28,424 nucleotides of DNA from a virus, in IMG/VR virus record IMGVR_UViG_3300042914_000808, positions 1 to 28,424 of that record; one strand, given 5' to 3'. Shown piece after piece: positions 20,798 to 28,424 of the stretch. A program made the translations under genes and the position numbers. Numbering within the stretch: position 1 is the first letter of the stretch; each line of letters begins with the position of its first letter. A model generated the notes under the pieces. The model had not been told where the DNA came from and did no database searches. It saw only the letters and a list, made by a program, of their open reading frames with translations.

Positions 20798-21388
20798 TTA
20801 TTCGCCACAACAACGATTTATGTTACCTTGATATTTTTCTTCAAAGGTCATCCCCTTGCAATTATCATCATCGCCTAACCAAATCGAAGTAGTATAGGCT
20901 TGCCTTTCGGGAATGATTGTATCGTACGTAGAGCCTGGGTTATTGTATTCGGGGAACGTATTAAAACCGCTTCTATCCAAAAGGTATTTAACCAATCTTT
21001 GTTTGTAGAACTCGGCTCTTACCTTATACCTATCGGCTACATCGATTAACTCGGCAGCACTTGGGTTCTCTTGTCCTTCGCCTGATTTTCTTATCAATCC
21101 CTTATTGTAAAACTGATAACTCAACCCCATAGGGAGTTCGCTCATTACATAATACACCAACGTAGGCGCAATATAAACGTCTAAAAGATTGCTTTCTACT
21201 TGCGTAAGGTTATTGTTCTGTATTCCATCTTGTAACCTTTCGTATAAAGCCGTTCCGAGTGCTGGCAAGATATACATATCTTGTGCGGTCAAAATCTCTG
21301 GGTTTACTAACTTTTCATCAGTATTGAAATGCAAACCCGTTCTATCCTTTATGGTATCTACTGAAATAAATAATATGTTCCTGCTCAT
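20798..21388 (-). CDS. Head-tail connector-like protein (DUF6712-like)
   Basis: A 196-residue, mainly helical protein. DRTGLHFNTDEKLVNPEILT, then DMYILPALGTALYERL (37-52) and DVYIAPTLVYYVMSELP resemble the DUF6712 family I know from Bacteroidetes phages and, more widely, gp6-like connectors that sit below the portal. Cysteines cluster at the end (NRCCGE). It lies between portal and terminator genes, which agrees. Confidence 0.7.
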   Translation of the reverse strand: MSRNILFISVDTIKDRTGLHFNTDEKLVNPEILTAQDMYILPALGTALYERLQDGIQNNNLTQVESNLLDVYIAPTLVYYVMSELPMGLSYQFYNKGLIRKSGEGQENPSAAELIDVADRYKVRAEFYKQRLVKYLLDRSGFNTFPEYNNPGSTYDTIIPERQAYTTSIWLGDDDNCKGMTFEEKYQGNINRCCGE

Positions 21389-21391
21389 TGT

Positions 21392-23374
21392 TTATTTTTT
21401 AACTACTACTACTGCGTTCCAAGTGTGCCTACATTTAGGGGAATGAATGCCTGTGTTCGGGATTGTCCACCATCCACCTGCACGGGCAAAAACATCGTAC
21501 CCTAAGCGAGCCGATATTTGCTGAATCTCGCCACGAGTATAAACCTTATTCATACTCATTAGCTTTTGGCAAAAAGGTCGTGAGGTTGTGATATTTCTAT
21601 CCGCTGCGGTTGTTCTTAAATAATCCCACGAATATTCATAGCGAACCAAAAAAGTTCTCTTTAAAGGTTCATCTAAAATCTTGTTCAAGGGTTTCAAAAG
21701 TTTGCTAATCCTTGTTTCGGCATTGTACTCCAAAATGTCTAAAGCAACCAATTTGTTGATCCTATTGATAACCTCATCTTCCTCTATCTCTAATGCCTTG
21801 GCAATATCTTCGGGCGGTATGCGCTTATTCTTGGCGATTGTATCGAGTATTTTCTTGTCAAGGGTATCATCTATCACTTCATCACGGAAAGCCAATTCTT
21901 GCGCCTCTAAATCGCCTGAGAACATCTTTTTACGAGATACCACCTTATAGCTATCGGTGCTTTCGCCAAACTGACTAAATACATTCAAGGTTGTTTCTAA
22001 GTCATCAAACCTTTGCTCGTAGCTTTCATCCCCTAACCAAGTGGTAACTGCATCATCATCTAATCCATAACCTTGCTTTAACATCGAAACGGCTTGCTCA
22101 CGGCTTATCTTGCCTTTATTGTACTCACGGATTATACGCTGAAAGTTCTGCCATTCCCGACCTTTCATTCCTTTTAAATGCTCGTTTACCATTGCTTGCG
22201 TAGGCTCTGGAGTTGCTACGTTTGTATATTGGCTTGGATCAATACCAATCTTTTCCAATATCCACTCTTTAGGTGCATTAGCAGCAATGATAGCTTCGCT
22301 GAACTCAAAGCTAATCGGCTCAACGGGTTTAATATACAGGTCGCTCGATGCGCCATTTATCTTGGCTAACTTATTAAAGATAGCCTCTAAAAATTGCTGC
22401 TTGTCGTTTACATACGTATTCTTGAACACCTCGTAGCCATCACGAATTTCGGAACGAGTACCGAGTGAACCCTCAACCAATACACCAAACAAAGAAGGAG
22501 TGGTAATCTGATGTCCGGCAAAAATGTTTTGCTGAATCATCTTATCGACTTGGTTAAAATCTTCCTTAGTTAAATCGGAAGCACCCAAATCTTCAACGGC
22601 TGGTTTCTTATTGATATCACTAACGAAAGAAAGAATAAACTTCTTACCATCCGAACCCGAAAATCTATCGGTAAATCTTCTTTCAATATTTCTCTTTTCA
22701 TCGGGCGAAGGCTCGCCATTTGGTAGAGTGATTAACTTACTTGCACTAAACCCTGTTTGTGCATTACCTAAAACGTGGCGAGAAACCTCTACATCACTCT
22801 CAATGTAATTCAACGCACCCATATAAGACGGAAGTGCGTAGGTGTCTAATCCTGGGCGATATTCTTTTATGTAAAGAATTTGCTTGCCTACTTTGTTTCC
22901 TGTATTGTACGCAGCAATAACCTCGACTTCCTCTTTTCTATCTTGCCAATTACTTTTATACCAAAACTGCGTGTTGTCTTTATTAGAACGAATCTTTGTA
23001 TAGTCAATGTGTGATAAACTTGCAATCCTTTCGCCTACTTTGCTCCAGATAACTTCTAAATAAGCACCACCGAAAAGTTCAATATCAATAGACACCTTAC
23101 GAGTTAAATCGGTTAAGGTTTCGTACTGATTAGGCTTTTGGATAAACGCTTCGGCAGCGGCATCTTCTTCTTTTGTTGCCCATCCATTACCCGTAATGTA
23201 GTTTACCTTACCACGCACAATTGCGTTATGCTTTGCGCTTTTGTTGTATAAACTAAGCAGGTAGCTTGGGTAATCGTTACGCTCGCCAAACTCGATATAT
23301 CCTTGCCCTTTTCTTTCCCGATATTCGGGTTGCTTTGCCTCGGCAAAACTTAATATTACTAAATTATCCATCAT
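21392..23374 (-). CDS. Portal protein with C-terminal winged-helix and MuF-like extension
   Basis: A 660-residue protein. Roughly residues 1-400 have portal features: a start RNDYPSYLLSLYNKSAKHNA, EVSRHVLGNAQTGFSASKLI and IQQNIFAGHQITTPSLFGVL, near the clip/stem region of HK97-type portals. After a helical linker with a REQAVSMLKQGYGLDDDAV segment, about residues 530-580 form a winged helix (KKILDTIAKNKRIPPEDIAK, EDEVINRINKLVALDILE). The end (GGWWTIPNTGIHSPKCRHTW) resembles the zinc-like terminus of Mu gpF minor head proteins. Portals are usually 400-500 residues, so this looks like a fusion. It forms the dodecameric DNA entrance of the capsid. Confidence 0.85.
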   Translation of the reverse strand: MMDNLVILSFAEAKQPEYRERKGQGYIEFGERNDYPSYLLSLYNKSAKHNAIVRGKVNYITGNGWATKEEDAAAEAFIQKPNQYETLTDLTRKVSIDIELFGGAYLEVIWSKVGERIASLSHIDYTKIRSNKDNTQFWYKSNWQDRKEEVEVIAAYNTGNKVGKQILYIKEYRPGLDTYALPSYMGALNYIESDVEVSRHVLGNAQTGFSASKLITLPNGEPSPDEKRNIERRFTDRFSGSDGKKFILSFVSDINKKPAVEDLGASDLTKEDFNQVDKMIQQNIFAGHQITTPSLFGVLVEGSLGTRSEIRDGYEVFKNTYVNDKQQFLEAIFNKLAKINGASSDLYIKPVEPISFEFSEAIIAANAPKEWILEKIGIDPSQYTNVATPEPTQAMVNEHLKGMKGREWQNFQRIIREYNKGKISREQAVSMLKQGYGLDDDAVTTWLGDESYEQRFDDLETTLNVFSQFGESTDSYKVVSRKKMFSGDLEAQELAFRDEVIDDTLDKKILDTIAKNKRIPPEDIAKALEIEEDEVINRINKLVALDILEYNAETRISKLLKPLNKILDEPLKRTFLVRYEYSWDYLRTTAADRNITTSRPFCQKLMSMNKVYTRGEIQQISARLGYDVFARAGGWWTIPNTGIHSPKCRHTWNAVVVVKK

Positions 23375-23748
23375 CGTACTATAAATGTATTATTTGGTTC
23401 GTATGTCGTAAAGCTAAATGAGGTAGCCTCGTTCAAGCGCACAATGCCCGTTTCTAATTTACTCGTGGCTAATGCAGGGTTTGTGTTCGTAGTTGAGGTT
23501 TGCTCGTAAATCTCGTATTCCCATTCGCCACTATCATAACCCGTGAAGTAAGTGTTCGTAACAATAGAAAACTCATCGTATCTTTCCTTATGAGCCGAGA
23601 TATTAGCAGCCTGCAATAAAACAAAACTTCTTACAATATTGCTACCCCTATGCGTAAACACAAAAAGATAGTTAGGGTTTGTTAAGGTTTGTTTTTCCTT
23701 TAAGGTCAATATGATAGAGTTCGTTTGCCCCTTTGTGAGATATATCAT
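23371..23748 (-). CDS. Small structural-block protein
   Basis: A 125-residue beta-rich protein, MIYLTKGQTNSIILTLKEKQ with later VTNTYFTGYDSGEWEYEIYE. The form resembles small Ig-like or baseplate/decoration proteins of Bacteroidetes phages, and it overlaps the portal gene by four bases. Leader carries TAAATAGAATT (23754-23764, read leftward). Exact role unknown; possible head decoration or fibre attachment. Confidence 0.65.
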   Translation of the reverse strand: MIYLTKGQTNSIILTLKEKQTLTNPNYLFVFTHRGSNIVRSFVLLQAANISAHKERYDEFSIVTNTYFTGYDSGEWEYEIYEQTSTTNTNPALATSKLETGIVRLNEATSFSFTTYEPNNTFIVR

Positions 23749-23780
23749 AACACTAAATAGAATTTGAGTAAGATTTTACC

Positions 23781-23810
23781 AAAAAAAAGCCACCCCGAAA
23801 GGGATGGCTC
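23781..23810 (-). terminator. Rho-independent terminator after the tail-tube candidate
   Basis: Reading leftward, GCCATCCC (23801-23808) pairs with GGGGTGGC (23789-23796), one G-T wobble, across a four-base TTTC loop, followed by eight T. It closes the transcript segment from the capsid/tail-tube genes and leaves the portal gene to a lower level or a new start. Confidence 0.85.
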
Positions 23811-23843
23811 TAATCTACCTACCTATTACGAACTACGAAAGCA

Positions 23844-24356
23844 TTAGGAAGTAAGACCTGCAATGATACCGCTATTGACTTCGGGAGCAAGTTGCTTCTC
23901 GCCACCTGTAAACGTCAGCGTGTAACCATTTCTATCGCCCTGAGCAGTTCCTGTTGCAGACGTACCGCCTGTAACATCAAGACCTGTAAAGCGACCTAAC
24001 AACCAATATTTGTCGTTAGCATCTTGAACAACAACCATAAGAGTTGATTGAGCAAGCAGCAGAATCTCATTACGAGTATTTGCTTGGAGTTTGTTAAGAA
24101 CAATCGAAAGTTCTTGTGCGTAAAACACAGTACCATTCTCAACGGAAGTGGTAATGGTTTCAGTCAGCGAACCCGTGTTTTTAACTAACTCATATTTGTA
24201 GAATACCTTACCCGCTGCCTTAGTAATAGCAGAAACGATACCAGAAGCCTCAGTTACCGCAGTCACGTTAGCGTGATTGATAACCCACATAGCTTTGATA
24301 CCGCCTAAACTATCCTTGCAATCGAGTGTGTATCCCTGAGTTAAAGCACAAGGCAT
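23844..24356 (-). CDS. Putative major tail (tube) protein
   Basis: A 170-residue beta-rich protein starting MPCALTQGYTLDCKDSLGGI, with AGKVFYKYELVKNTGSLTET, then a long helix (ELSIVLNKLQANTRNEILLL) and VTGGTSATGTAQGDRNGYTL near the end. The beta-barrel-with-helix pattern is that of tail tube proteins, and the place directly after the capsid gene with strong hairpins on both sides suggests high expression. It could instead be a capsid decoration protein. Confidence 0.6.
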   Translation of the reverse strand: MPCALTQGYTLDCKDSLGGIKAMWVINHANVTAVTEASGIVSAITKAAGKVFYKYELVKNTGSLTETITTSVENGTVFYAQELSIVLNKLQANTRNEILLLAQSTLMVVVQDANDKYWLLGRFTGLDVTGGTSATGTAQGDRNGYTLTFTGGEKQLAPEVNSGIIAGLTS

Positions 24357-24382
24357 ATTAAAAAATTTTTAAAGTTATTAAG

Positions 24383-24410
24383 AGTGGGTAACCCCGAAAG
24401 ATTACCCACT
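24383..24410. terminator. 9-bp hairpin between capsid and tail-tube genes
   Basis: AGTGGGTAA (24383-24391) pairs perfectly with TTACCCACT (24402-24410). Read leftward no T-run follows, so it may act as an mRNA-stabilising or attenuating hairpin behind the capsid gene rather than a full terminator. Read rightward a short T-run follows. Confidence 0.6.
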
Positions 24411-24416
24411 TTTAAA

Positions 24417-25358
24417 TTAGATGATGAAAGAAGCAATCTCATCCAAGAAGGCTACGTTAACGCCCATCTTGAACTCGCTTACGAAACGAACTTGGTCAGC
24501 CTCTTTGGCATAGAACAGTTCGAATCTTTCTTCTTCATTGAGCAGGTCAGTTCCGAGGAACATATTGCTCAAACGGATGGCATAAATTTTATTTACACCA
24601 TTCAATCCTGGAGTAGCAACAACCTTGATAGGTGTGCCAGGCAGGAAGAACTCGCTATCAGCCTTACCATCAAAAGCATAGTTGAACATATTAGCGTTCT
24701 TCAATGCGATAGTGTAAGTACGGAACACGTCTTGACCACACCAGATAGTCATATCATCTTTGCTAACTACTTGGGCAGGGATTGCCTTGTAAAGAGCATC
24801 GAAGATAGCTACTACGTTAGCAGTAGTGATAGCGGTTGCAGTACCACCATAGTAAGTTGCGTTGTTAGCTTCAACGGCAGAAGTACCAATCAAAGTTACC
24901 AGACCTTGGAACTTGTTAAGGTTTACGTTGGCAGAGCCAGTAGCACCTTGCCAGATGGCAGTTTCAAGTTGAGCAGCGATACGAGCAGCCTTCTTGTCGG
25001 TATAATCGGCAGCGAAAGCGATTGAATCGTAACGGCTTCCCTCAGGCAGAGCCTTCTGCAAATATTTTGCTTCGAGGTCTTTAGGGCAAAGAGATTCGTT
25101 TACTTTAATCTTACCTACGGTTACAGTACGCTGAGTGAAAGTGGTAGTACCTGAAGCGTTAAAGCCGCAAGATGAACCGCTTTGGAAGATAGCGTCAGTA
25201 TCCATAATGTTGATTGTCTCGGCAGATTTTACACCTACCATTACGTTACCTTGGTCTTTAATCAAAGTAGCGGTTTTACTTCCGAGTACGGAAGAAGTTA
25301 CCAATAGAGCTTCATTCTCTTTGGTATAGTTTGCTAATGCTGATACGTCAAAAGCCAT
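24417..25358 (-). CDS. Major capsid protein
   Basis: A 313-residue coat protein. MAFDVSALANYTKENEALLV is a form common in Bacteroidetes phage capsids. Further parts fit an HK97-fold coat: GKIKVNESLCPKDLEAKYLQ, YTDKKAARIAAQLETAIWQG (spine-helix-like), then ALYKAIPAQVVSKDDMTIWC with GQDVFRTYTIALKN, and FLPGTPIKVVATPGLNGVNK near the end. It follows protease and scaffold genes on the same strand and has hairpins downstream. The leader reads ATTTAATAAAAATG, A-rich next to the start, as expected for a highly expressed Bacteroidetes gene. Codon choice looks more regular than in neighbouring genes, consistent with high expression. Confidence 0.88.
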   Translation of the reverse strand: MAFDVSALANYTKENEALLVTSSVLGSKTATLIKDQGNVMVGVKSAETINIMDTDAIFQSGSSCGFNASGTTTFTQRTVTVGKIKVNESLCPKDLEAKYLQKALPEGSRYDSIAFAADYTDKKAARIAAQLETAIWQGATGSANVNLNKFQGLVTLIGTSAVEANNATYYGGTATAITTANVVAIFDALYKAIPAQVVSKDDMTIWCGQDVFRTYTIALKNANMFNYAFDGKADSEFFLPGTPIKVVATPGLNGVNKIYAIRLSNMFLGTDLLNEEERFELFYAKEADQVRFVSEFKMGVNVAFLDEIASFII

Positions 25359-25386
25359 TTTTATTAAATTTTAATTGTTTGAAAAA

Positions 25387-25938
25387 TTATTTCTTAGTGT
25401 ACAAATTGAGAAAACGTGAAATCTTGTCGTTCTTGCTTTCGATGTGCTTGTTGAAAGCCTCTTTAGGTTGTGTAGGTTCAACCGAAGGAGTTTTAGTCAG
25501 TTCGATAACTACATCAGTCAGTTCTTGAATAGCTTGTGAAAACTTAGCAGATTGCTCAGCCATCATAGCTTTTTCATCTTCTTTCTTCTTTCCGTAGTCA
25601 GCGAGTTGTGCTTCCATTTCGGCAACTTTCTTTTTCAAAAGTTCTACCTCGTTTACGGGTTCTTCAACAGGAACTTCGGGGCTTTCGATTTCTACGATTG
25701 TTGCATTTTCATCCAGCGTGATAACTGTACCATCGGCAAGTTTGTGTTCGCCAGCAGGTGCAGGCATTTCATTACCAGATTCATCAACAATAGAAACCTT
25801 ACCGCCAAGTTCAAGTTTATCAATCATTACTTTTGCTCCACCTTCGAGTACATACTCGGCAAGAGCAACGGCTGCTACCTGAGGTTGAGCCTCGGCAAAC
25901 ATCGCCTTGATTTTTAAAAGTGCTTCTTGTGCAGTCAT
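25387..25938 (-). CDS. Capsid scaffold-like protein
   Basis: A 183-residue acidic protein. I prefer the ATG at 25936-25938 (MTAQEALLKIKAMFAEAQ); the open frame upstream to 25980 has a cysteine-rich, unlikely start. A small beta-domain (KVMIDKLELGGKVSIVDESG, DGTVITLDENATIVEIESP) is followed by a Pro/Glu linker and a coiled coil (NEVELLKKKVAEMEAQLADY), ending in a basic LNLYTKK tail. Coiled scaffolds with a basic coat-binding end fit this layout and the place between protease and capsid. Confidence 0.75.
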   Translation of the reverse strand: MTAQEALLKIKAMFAEAQPQVAAVALAEYVLEGGAKVMIDKLELGGKVSIVDESGNEMPAPAGEHKLADGTVITLDENATIVEIESPEVPVEEPVNEVELLKKKVAEMEAQLADYGKKKEDEKAMMAEQSAKFSQAIQELTDVVIELTKTPSVEPTQPKEAFNKHIESKNDKISRFLNLYTKK

Positions 25939-25986
25939 AAAATTTATTAATAAATAGTTACAAACATTGCAAATTACCATATAGAC

Positions 25987-26016
25987 AAAAAAAGGGAGTG
26001 TAGAAACACCCCCTTT
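25987..26016 (-). terminator. Rho-independent terminator after the prohead protease gene
   Basis: Read leftward, AAAGGG (26011-26016) with a one-base mismatch and GTGT (26006-26009) pair with ACAC and CCCTTT (25991-26001) around a TTCT loop, ending in seven T. It separates protease from scaffold-capsid transcription. Confidence 0.82.
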
Positions 26017-26039
26017 CCTAAAACCAAACTATGAAAAAC

Positions 26040-26927
26040 CTAATCTACTTGCTTTAAGATTTCTATGATATCCGACATCATTTGTTCTTCAATTGTCTGC
26101 GGTTTAGAGTAATTAAATATCCCCTCAACCGAAAACCCTTTGACCTTGCCATCTTTTATCATATTCCAAACTTCCTCATTCTCAACCTTAAAAGAACCAA
26201 ACCAAGAACCCTCTTTTACATCTTCAAAACCTTTCATCGGTTTAATACCTCTTTTCTCATCTACTATCCAACTCTCAAACATCGTTACCCCATCCATCAC
26301 TTGCCCGCTATCGTGCATCAAATTTACGTTATTCTGGTAACCCTTCTTAAAATATTTTTGAGCAATCTTCTTGATAGTGTCTTTGCTAAAAACAACGTAG
26401 TACTCGCCATTGCCATCGTTGCGGTAAATAGGAGTATCGGCAAGCATTAAAGCACCCGTGATAATCCTTTCTTCTTCATCTTGTATAGCAAAACTTTGCC
26501 TTTCGATTTGTTTGATTTTGCTTTCTGCCCAACTTAAAGCACTTGCACCACCCCACGCATCGTACATCAATTGACCGCACCCATCGCCATAGCCTTTTGA
26601 ACTTTCCGCATTCTCTTTGTGTCTGGAAAGAAACGAGTACATACGCTTGATGGTTTCCACGCTGATAGGCTCGCCATTGGCTAATTGGTTGGCTCTTTGC
26701 TTTCCTACGGGTGTACCGCACGAACCCCATCCGTTTTCCTCTGCCCAATCTAATGCGTTTTGAGCATTGTTTTTAACGGCATCGGGATAATCCGAGTAAC
26801 TATCTTGGAAAGCTAAAAATGCTTTCTCAATTGCTGGTCTATCTACTAAGGCAACGAAGTCAACCTCTACGTTGCTATCCATATCCTCGCTTATGTCTAA
26901 TCTGTATATCGGTAATTCTTTTTCCAT
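26040..26927 (-). CDS. XkdF-like prohead serine protease with inserted domain
   Basis: A 295-residue putative maturation protease. MEKELPIYRLDISEDMDSNV then VDFVALVDRPAIEKAFLAFQ (1-42) is the usual XkdF/S78-type start. After about residue 43 an inserted domain begins, YSDYPDAVKNNAQNALDWAE, continuing WGSCGTPVGKQRANQLANGE and CGQLMYDAWGGASALSWAES (to about 140). The protease core resumes with RIITGALMLADTPIYRNDGN, LMHDSGQVMDGVTMFESWIV and GSWFGSFKVENEEVWNMIKD, then GFSVEGIF. The histidine in LMHDSG and serine in GFSVEG are the likely catalytic pair. It processes scaffold and coat during capsid assembly. Leader has TAAATAGAATT. Confidence 0.82.
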   Translation of the reverse strand: MEKELPIYRLDISEDMDSNVEVDFVALVDRPAIEKAFLAFQDSYSDYPDAVKNNAQNALDWAEENGWGSCGTPVGKQRANQLANGEPISVETIKRMYSFLSRHKENAESSKGYGDGCGQLMYDAWGGASALSWAESKIKQIERQSFAIQDEEERIITGALMLADTPIYRNDGNGEYYVVFSKDTIKKIAQKYFKKGYQNNVNLMHDSGQVMDGVTMFESWIVDEKRGIKPMKGFEDVKEGSWFGSFKVENEEVWNMIKDGKVKGFSVEGIFNYSKPQTIEEQMMSDIIEILKQVD

Positions 26928-26943
26928 AATCTTAAATAGAATT

Positions 26944-28424
26944 TTAGGCTAATCTTGCAGCTCTGTTAATCCTGCGTATTCTTTCTTGTGAGTTAGTTAC
27001 ATCACTCTCAACAACATAGGCTCTATTTGTTGCGCTACCCATTTGTTGGATTGTTGCAGCATCTAATTGTGTTCTTGTGTTTACTAATGGTGGTTGTGGT
27101 GGGATAGGTGCTGAACCAATCGATGGGGTTGCAATTGCCGTACCACCAACTGTGGCTGAAGGCTTTGTTGCTACAATTGCTCTAACATTTTTAAAACCTG
27201 TTGCCAATGCTGCAATCATTGAAGCAATTTTGATACTTAATGAGGTTGCTGGGTCTCCAGGTGCAGGTTTCGAAAATACTTGGTTGGCAGCTTTATATGT
27301 GTTAATAGTTGCTTCTGCAATAGCAAAGGCTTTTCCTGCTGCAGTTTGTTGCCCTAATAATTGAGATATACTTGCGGCTGCCGATGCATATTCAGTAAGT
27401 TCTCTATTCAGCGCATTCATACGAAGGTTCTTTTTTAAATCCTCGTATTGCTTTTCTAATGCTAATTCGGCTTCCTTATTTCCTTTTATTAAATTGTATT
27501 TTCTTCTATATTCAGCATCAAGCCTTTCAAGTTCTCGCACATCCTGCTCAACTAACAATTCGCCAAGTAAAGTGTTTTTTTCCTCAGCGGTTTTTCTTAA
27601 TCCATCAAGATTTTGCAATCCTCTTTCGATTGCCGCTTGATATACCTTATCACGATTTTCTAAAAACTTCCTTTCATTTTCTTCTTCTTTTTTTCTTTCT
27701 TCCTCGCGAAGTTTATAGTCGGCATCACGCAATGATTTGCCAAACTTTAAGTTTTCCTCAAATTTGCGTTTTCTTAATTCCTCTAATTGGTCTTGGTATT
27801 GTTGCTCAGCTTCTTCTCTTTTCCTTCTTTCCTCTGCGGCTTTTTCTGCTGCTTCCTTTCGTTTGTCTAATTCTTCTTGTTCGGTTTTAGTAACTTCTTT
27901 TGTGCCATCGATAAACCGCTTATTAGCCTCATCATATCGTTCGCCAAAACCTGTAACGGCTTCCTTTGCGCTATCCCACGCACCACTAAAATCGCCCTTT
28001 ATTAACTTGCTAACGGCACTACCTAATAATCCTAACCCTTGTATAAAAGCAGTAACGGCAGAATAAGCAATGCCGATACCTTTTGTAACCATAGGTAAGG
28101 CTTCAACCGCAAAATCTACAAAGGCATTGAATACAGGTTCTATTGCAGCAAATATGCCAGCAAATATCTTTTGAAAGCCAATTAGTAAAGGTTGAAGTTT
28201 CTTTGTAGCCTTTTCGCTTTCCGCAAATGCAGCCACCAAGCCAGCAACCAACGTAACTACTAAGCCAATTCCGGTAGCTTTTAAGGCAGTACCAAAACTA
28301 ACAGTAGAAACCTTTGCTTTATTAAGCGCATTACCTAACGCACCCAAAGGACCGCCTGCGGAAGCTAATTGGTCTACCCAATCGCCAGCACCTTGCCTCG
28401 CGCCTTTGATTTTATCTTCTAAGT
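26944..28424 (-). CDS. Tail tape measure protein, C-terminal part
   Basis: The frame is open to the right edge (I read LEDKIKGARQGAGDWVDQLA upstream of residue LGALGN), so this is the C-terminal 490 or so residues. It shows a hydrophobic helical pore-like segment (GTALKATGIGLVVTLVAGLV, ALPMVTKGIGIAYSAVTAFI). A DFSGAWDSAKEAVTGFGERY segment and a long charged coiled coil (about 200 residues of E/K/R-rich heptads) follow. Then comes an Ala-rich helix (KAFAIAEATINTYKAANQVF) and a proline-rich end. This is the usual layout of siphophage tape measures, which set tail length and help DNA entry. It lies upstream of the protease gene, not downstream of the tail tube as is usual. Confidence 0.85.
   Translation of the reverse strand, partial: LEDKIKGARQGAGDWVDQLASAGGPLGALGNALNKAKVSTVSFGTALKATGIGLVVTLVAGLVAAFAESEKATKKLQPLLIGFQKIFAGIFAAIEPVFNAFVDFAVEALPMVTKGIGIAYSAVTAFIQGLGLLGSAVSKLIKGDFSGAWDSAKEAVTGFGERYDEANKRFIDGTKEVTKTEQEELDKRKEAAEKAAEERRKREEAEQQYQDQLEELRKRKFEENLKFGKSLRDADYKLREEERKKEEENERKFLENRDKVYQAAIERGLQNLDGLRKTAEEKNTLLGELLVEQDVRELERLDAEYRRKYNLIKGNKEAELALEKQYEDLKKNLRMNALNRELTEYASAAASISQLLGQQTAAGKAFAIAEATINTYKAANQVFSKPAPGDPATSLSIKIASMIAALATGFKNVRAIVATKPSATVGGTAIATPSIGSAPIPPQPPLVNTRTQLDAATIQQMGSATNRAYVVESDVTNSQERIRRINRAARLA

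Noticed and set aside
24384-25025. Plus-strand 213-codon frame opposite the capsid gene
   Set aside because: It arises from biased codon use in the capsid gene. Its composition (Ser, Glu, Val) shows no domain pattern.
26476-26748. Minus-strand 90-codon frame inside the protease gene
   Set aside because: Unlike the dcm case, it is a basic, arginine- and tryptophan-rich out-of-frame reading without repeats or motifs, and the protease frame is fully explained.
1-28424. CRISPR array, insertion sequence, rRNA or toxin-antitoxin pair
   Set aside because: I looked for spaced direct repeats, transposase motifs, rRNA-like sequence and paired small genes with known toxin motifs and saw none. The only direct repeats are in the fibre and methyltransferase genes.

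Overview
The window is a 28.4-kb piece of a tailed dsDNA phage genome, most likely a siphovirus of a Bacteroidetes host. A tape-measure protein, a tail-terminator-like protein and a repeat-rich fibre point to a long non-contractile tail. The host inference rests on three things. Start codons are preceded by A/T-rich leaders with almost no Shine-Dalgarno sequence. The one clear promoter has the Bacteroidetes form TTTG-N19-TAnnTTTG. The small terminase, capsid, DUF6712-like connector and XkdF-like protease resemble families I associate with Bacteroidetes phages. Genes are packed with 4- to 20-base overlaps, and base composition is AT-rich.

Layout. Positions 1-6811 (minus strand) carry, from right to left, a sigma-like factor, two small proteins, a glycosyltransferase/acyltransferase cassette (two glycosyltransferases and one left-handed beta-helix acyltransferase), a ParB-domain/DNA methyltransferase fusion, the small terminase subunit and the large terminase subunit, which runs off the left edge. 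Positions 6812-7059 are a divergent control region with a plus-strand promoter, a perfect DnaA box and nested inverted repeats. Positions 7060-14087 (plus) are the early/replication block: micro-ORFs, an ERF annealing protein, a small protein with an SSB-like tail, a NinG nuclease, a C5 cytosine methyltransferase with a second long reading frame inside it, a DnaA domain IV protein, a replisome-organizer-like protein and a PAPS-reductase-family enzyme. The plus and minus blocks converge at 14087/14088 with no spacer.

Positions 14088-28424 (minus) are the late block. Read from right to left it holds a tape measure (runs off the right edge), prohead protease, scaffold, major capsid, a tail-tube candidate, a portal with a C-terminal extension, connector, tail terminator, fibre, two membrane proteins (holin candidates), a unimolecular-spanin candidate, an M15 endolysin, a DnaQ-like exonuclease, a MazG-like protein and a HExxH protein. 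Two T-tailed hairpins and one weaker hairpin punctuate the scaffold-capsid-tail segment.

How it works together (inference). The early block copies and recombines DNA. The DnaA-like protein probably acts at the DnaA box in the divergent region. Two methyltransferases may alter phage DNA against restriction. The sigma-like factor may retarget host polymerase to the minus-strand late genes. The most unusual features are the 783-base open frame nested in the cytosine methyltransferase gene (9978-10760) and a tRNA-like element with a shortened anticodon arm (9081-9148).
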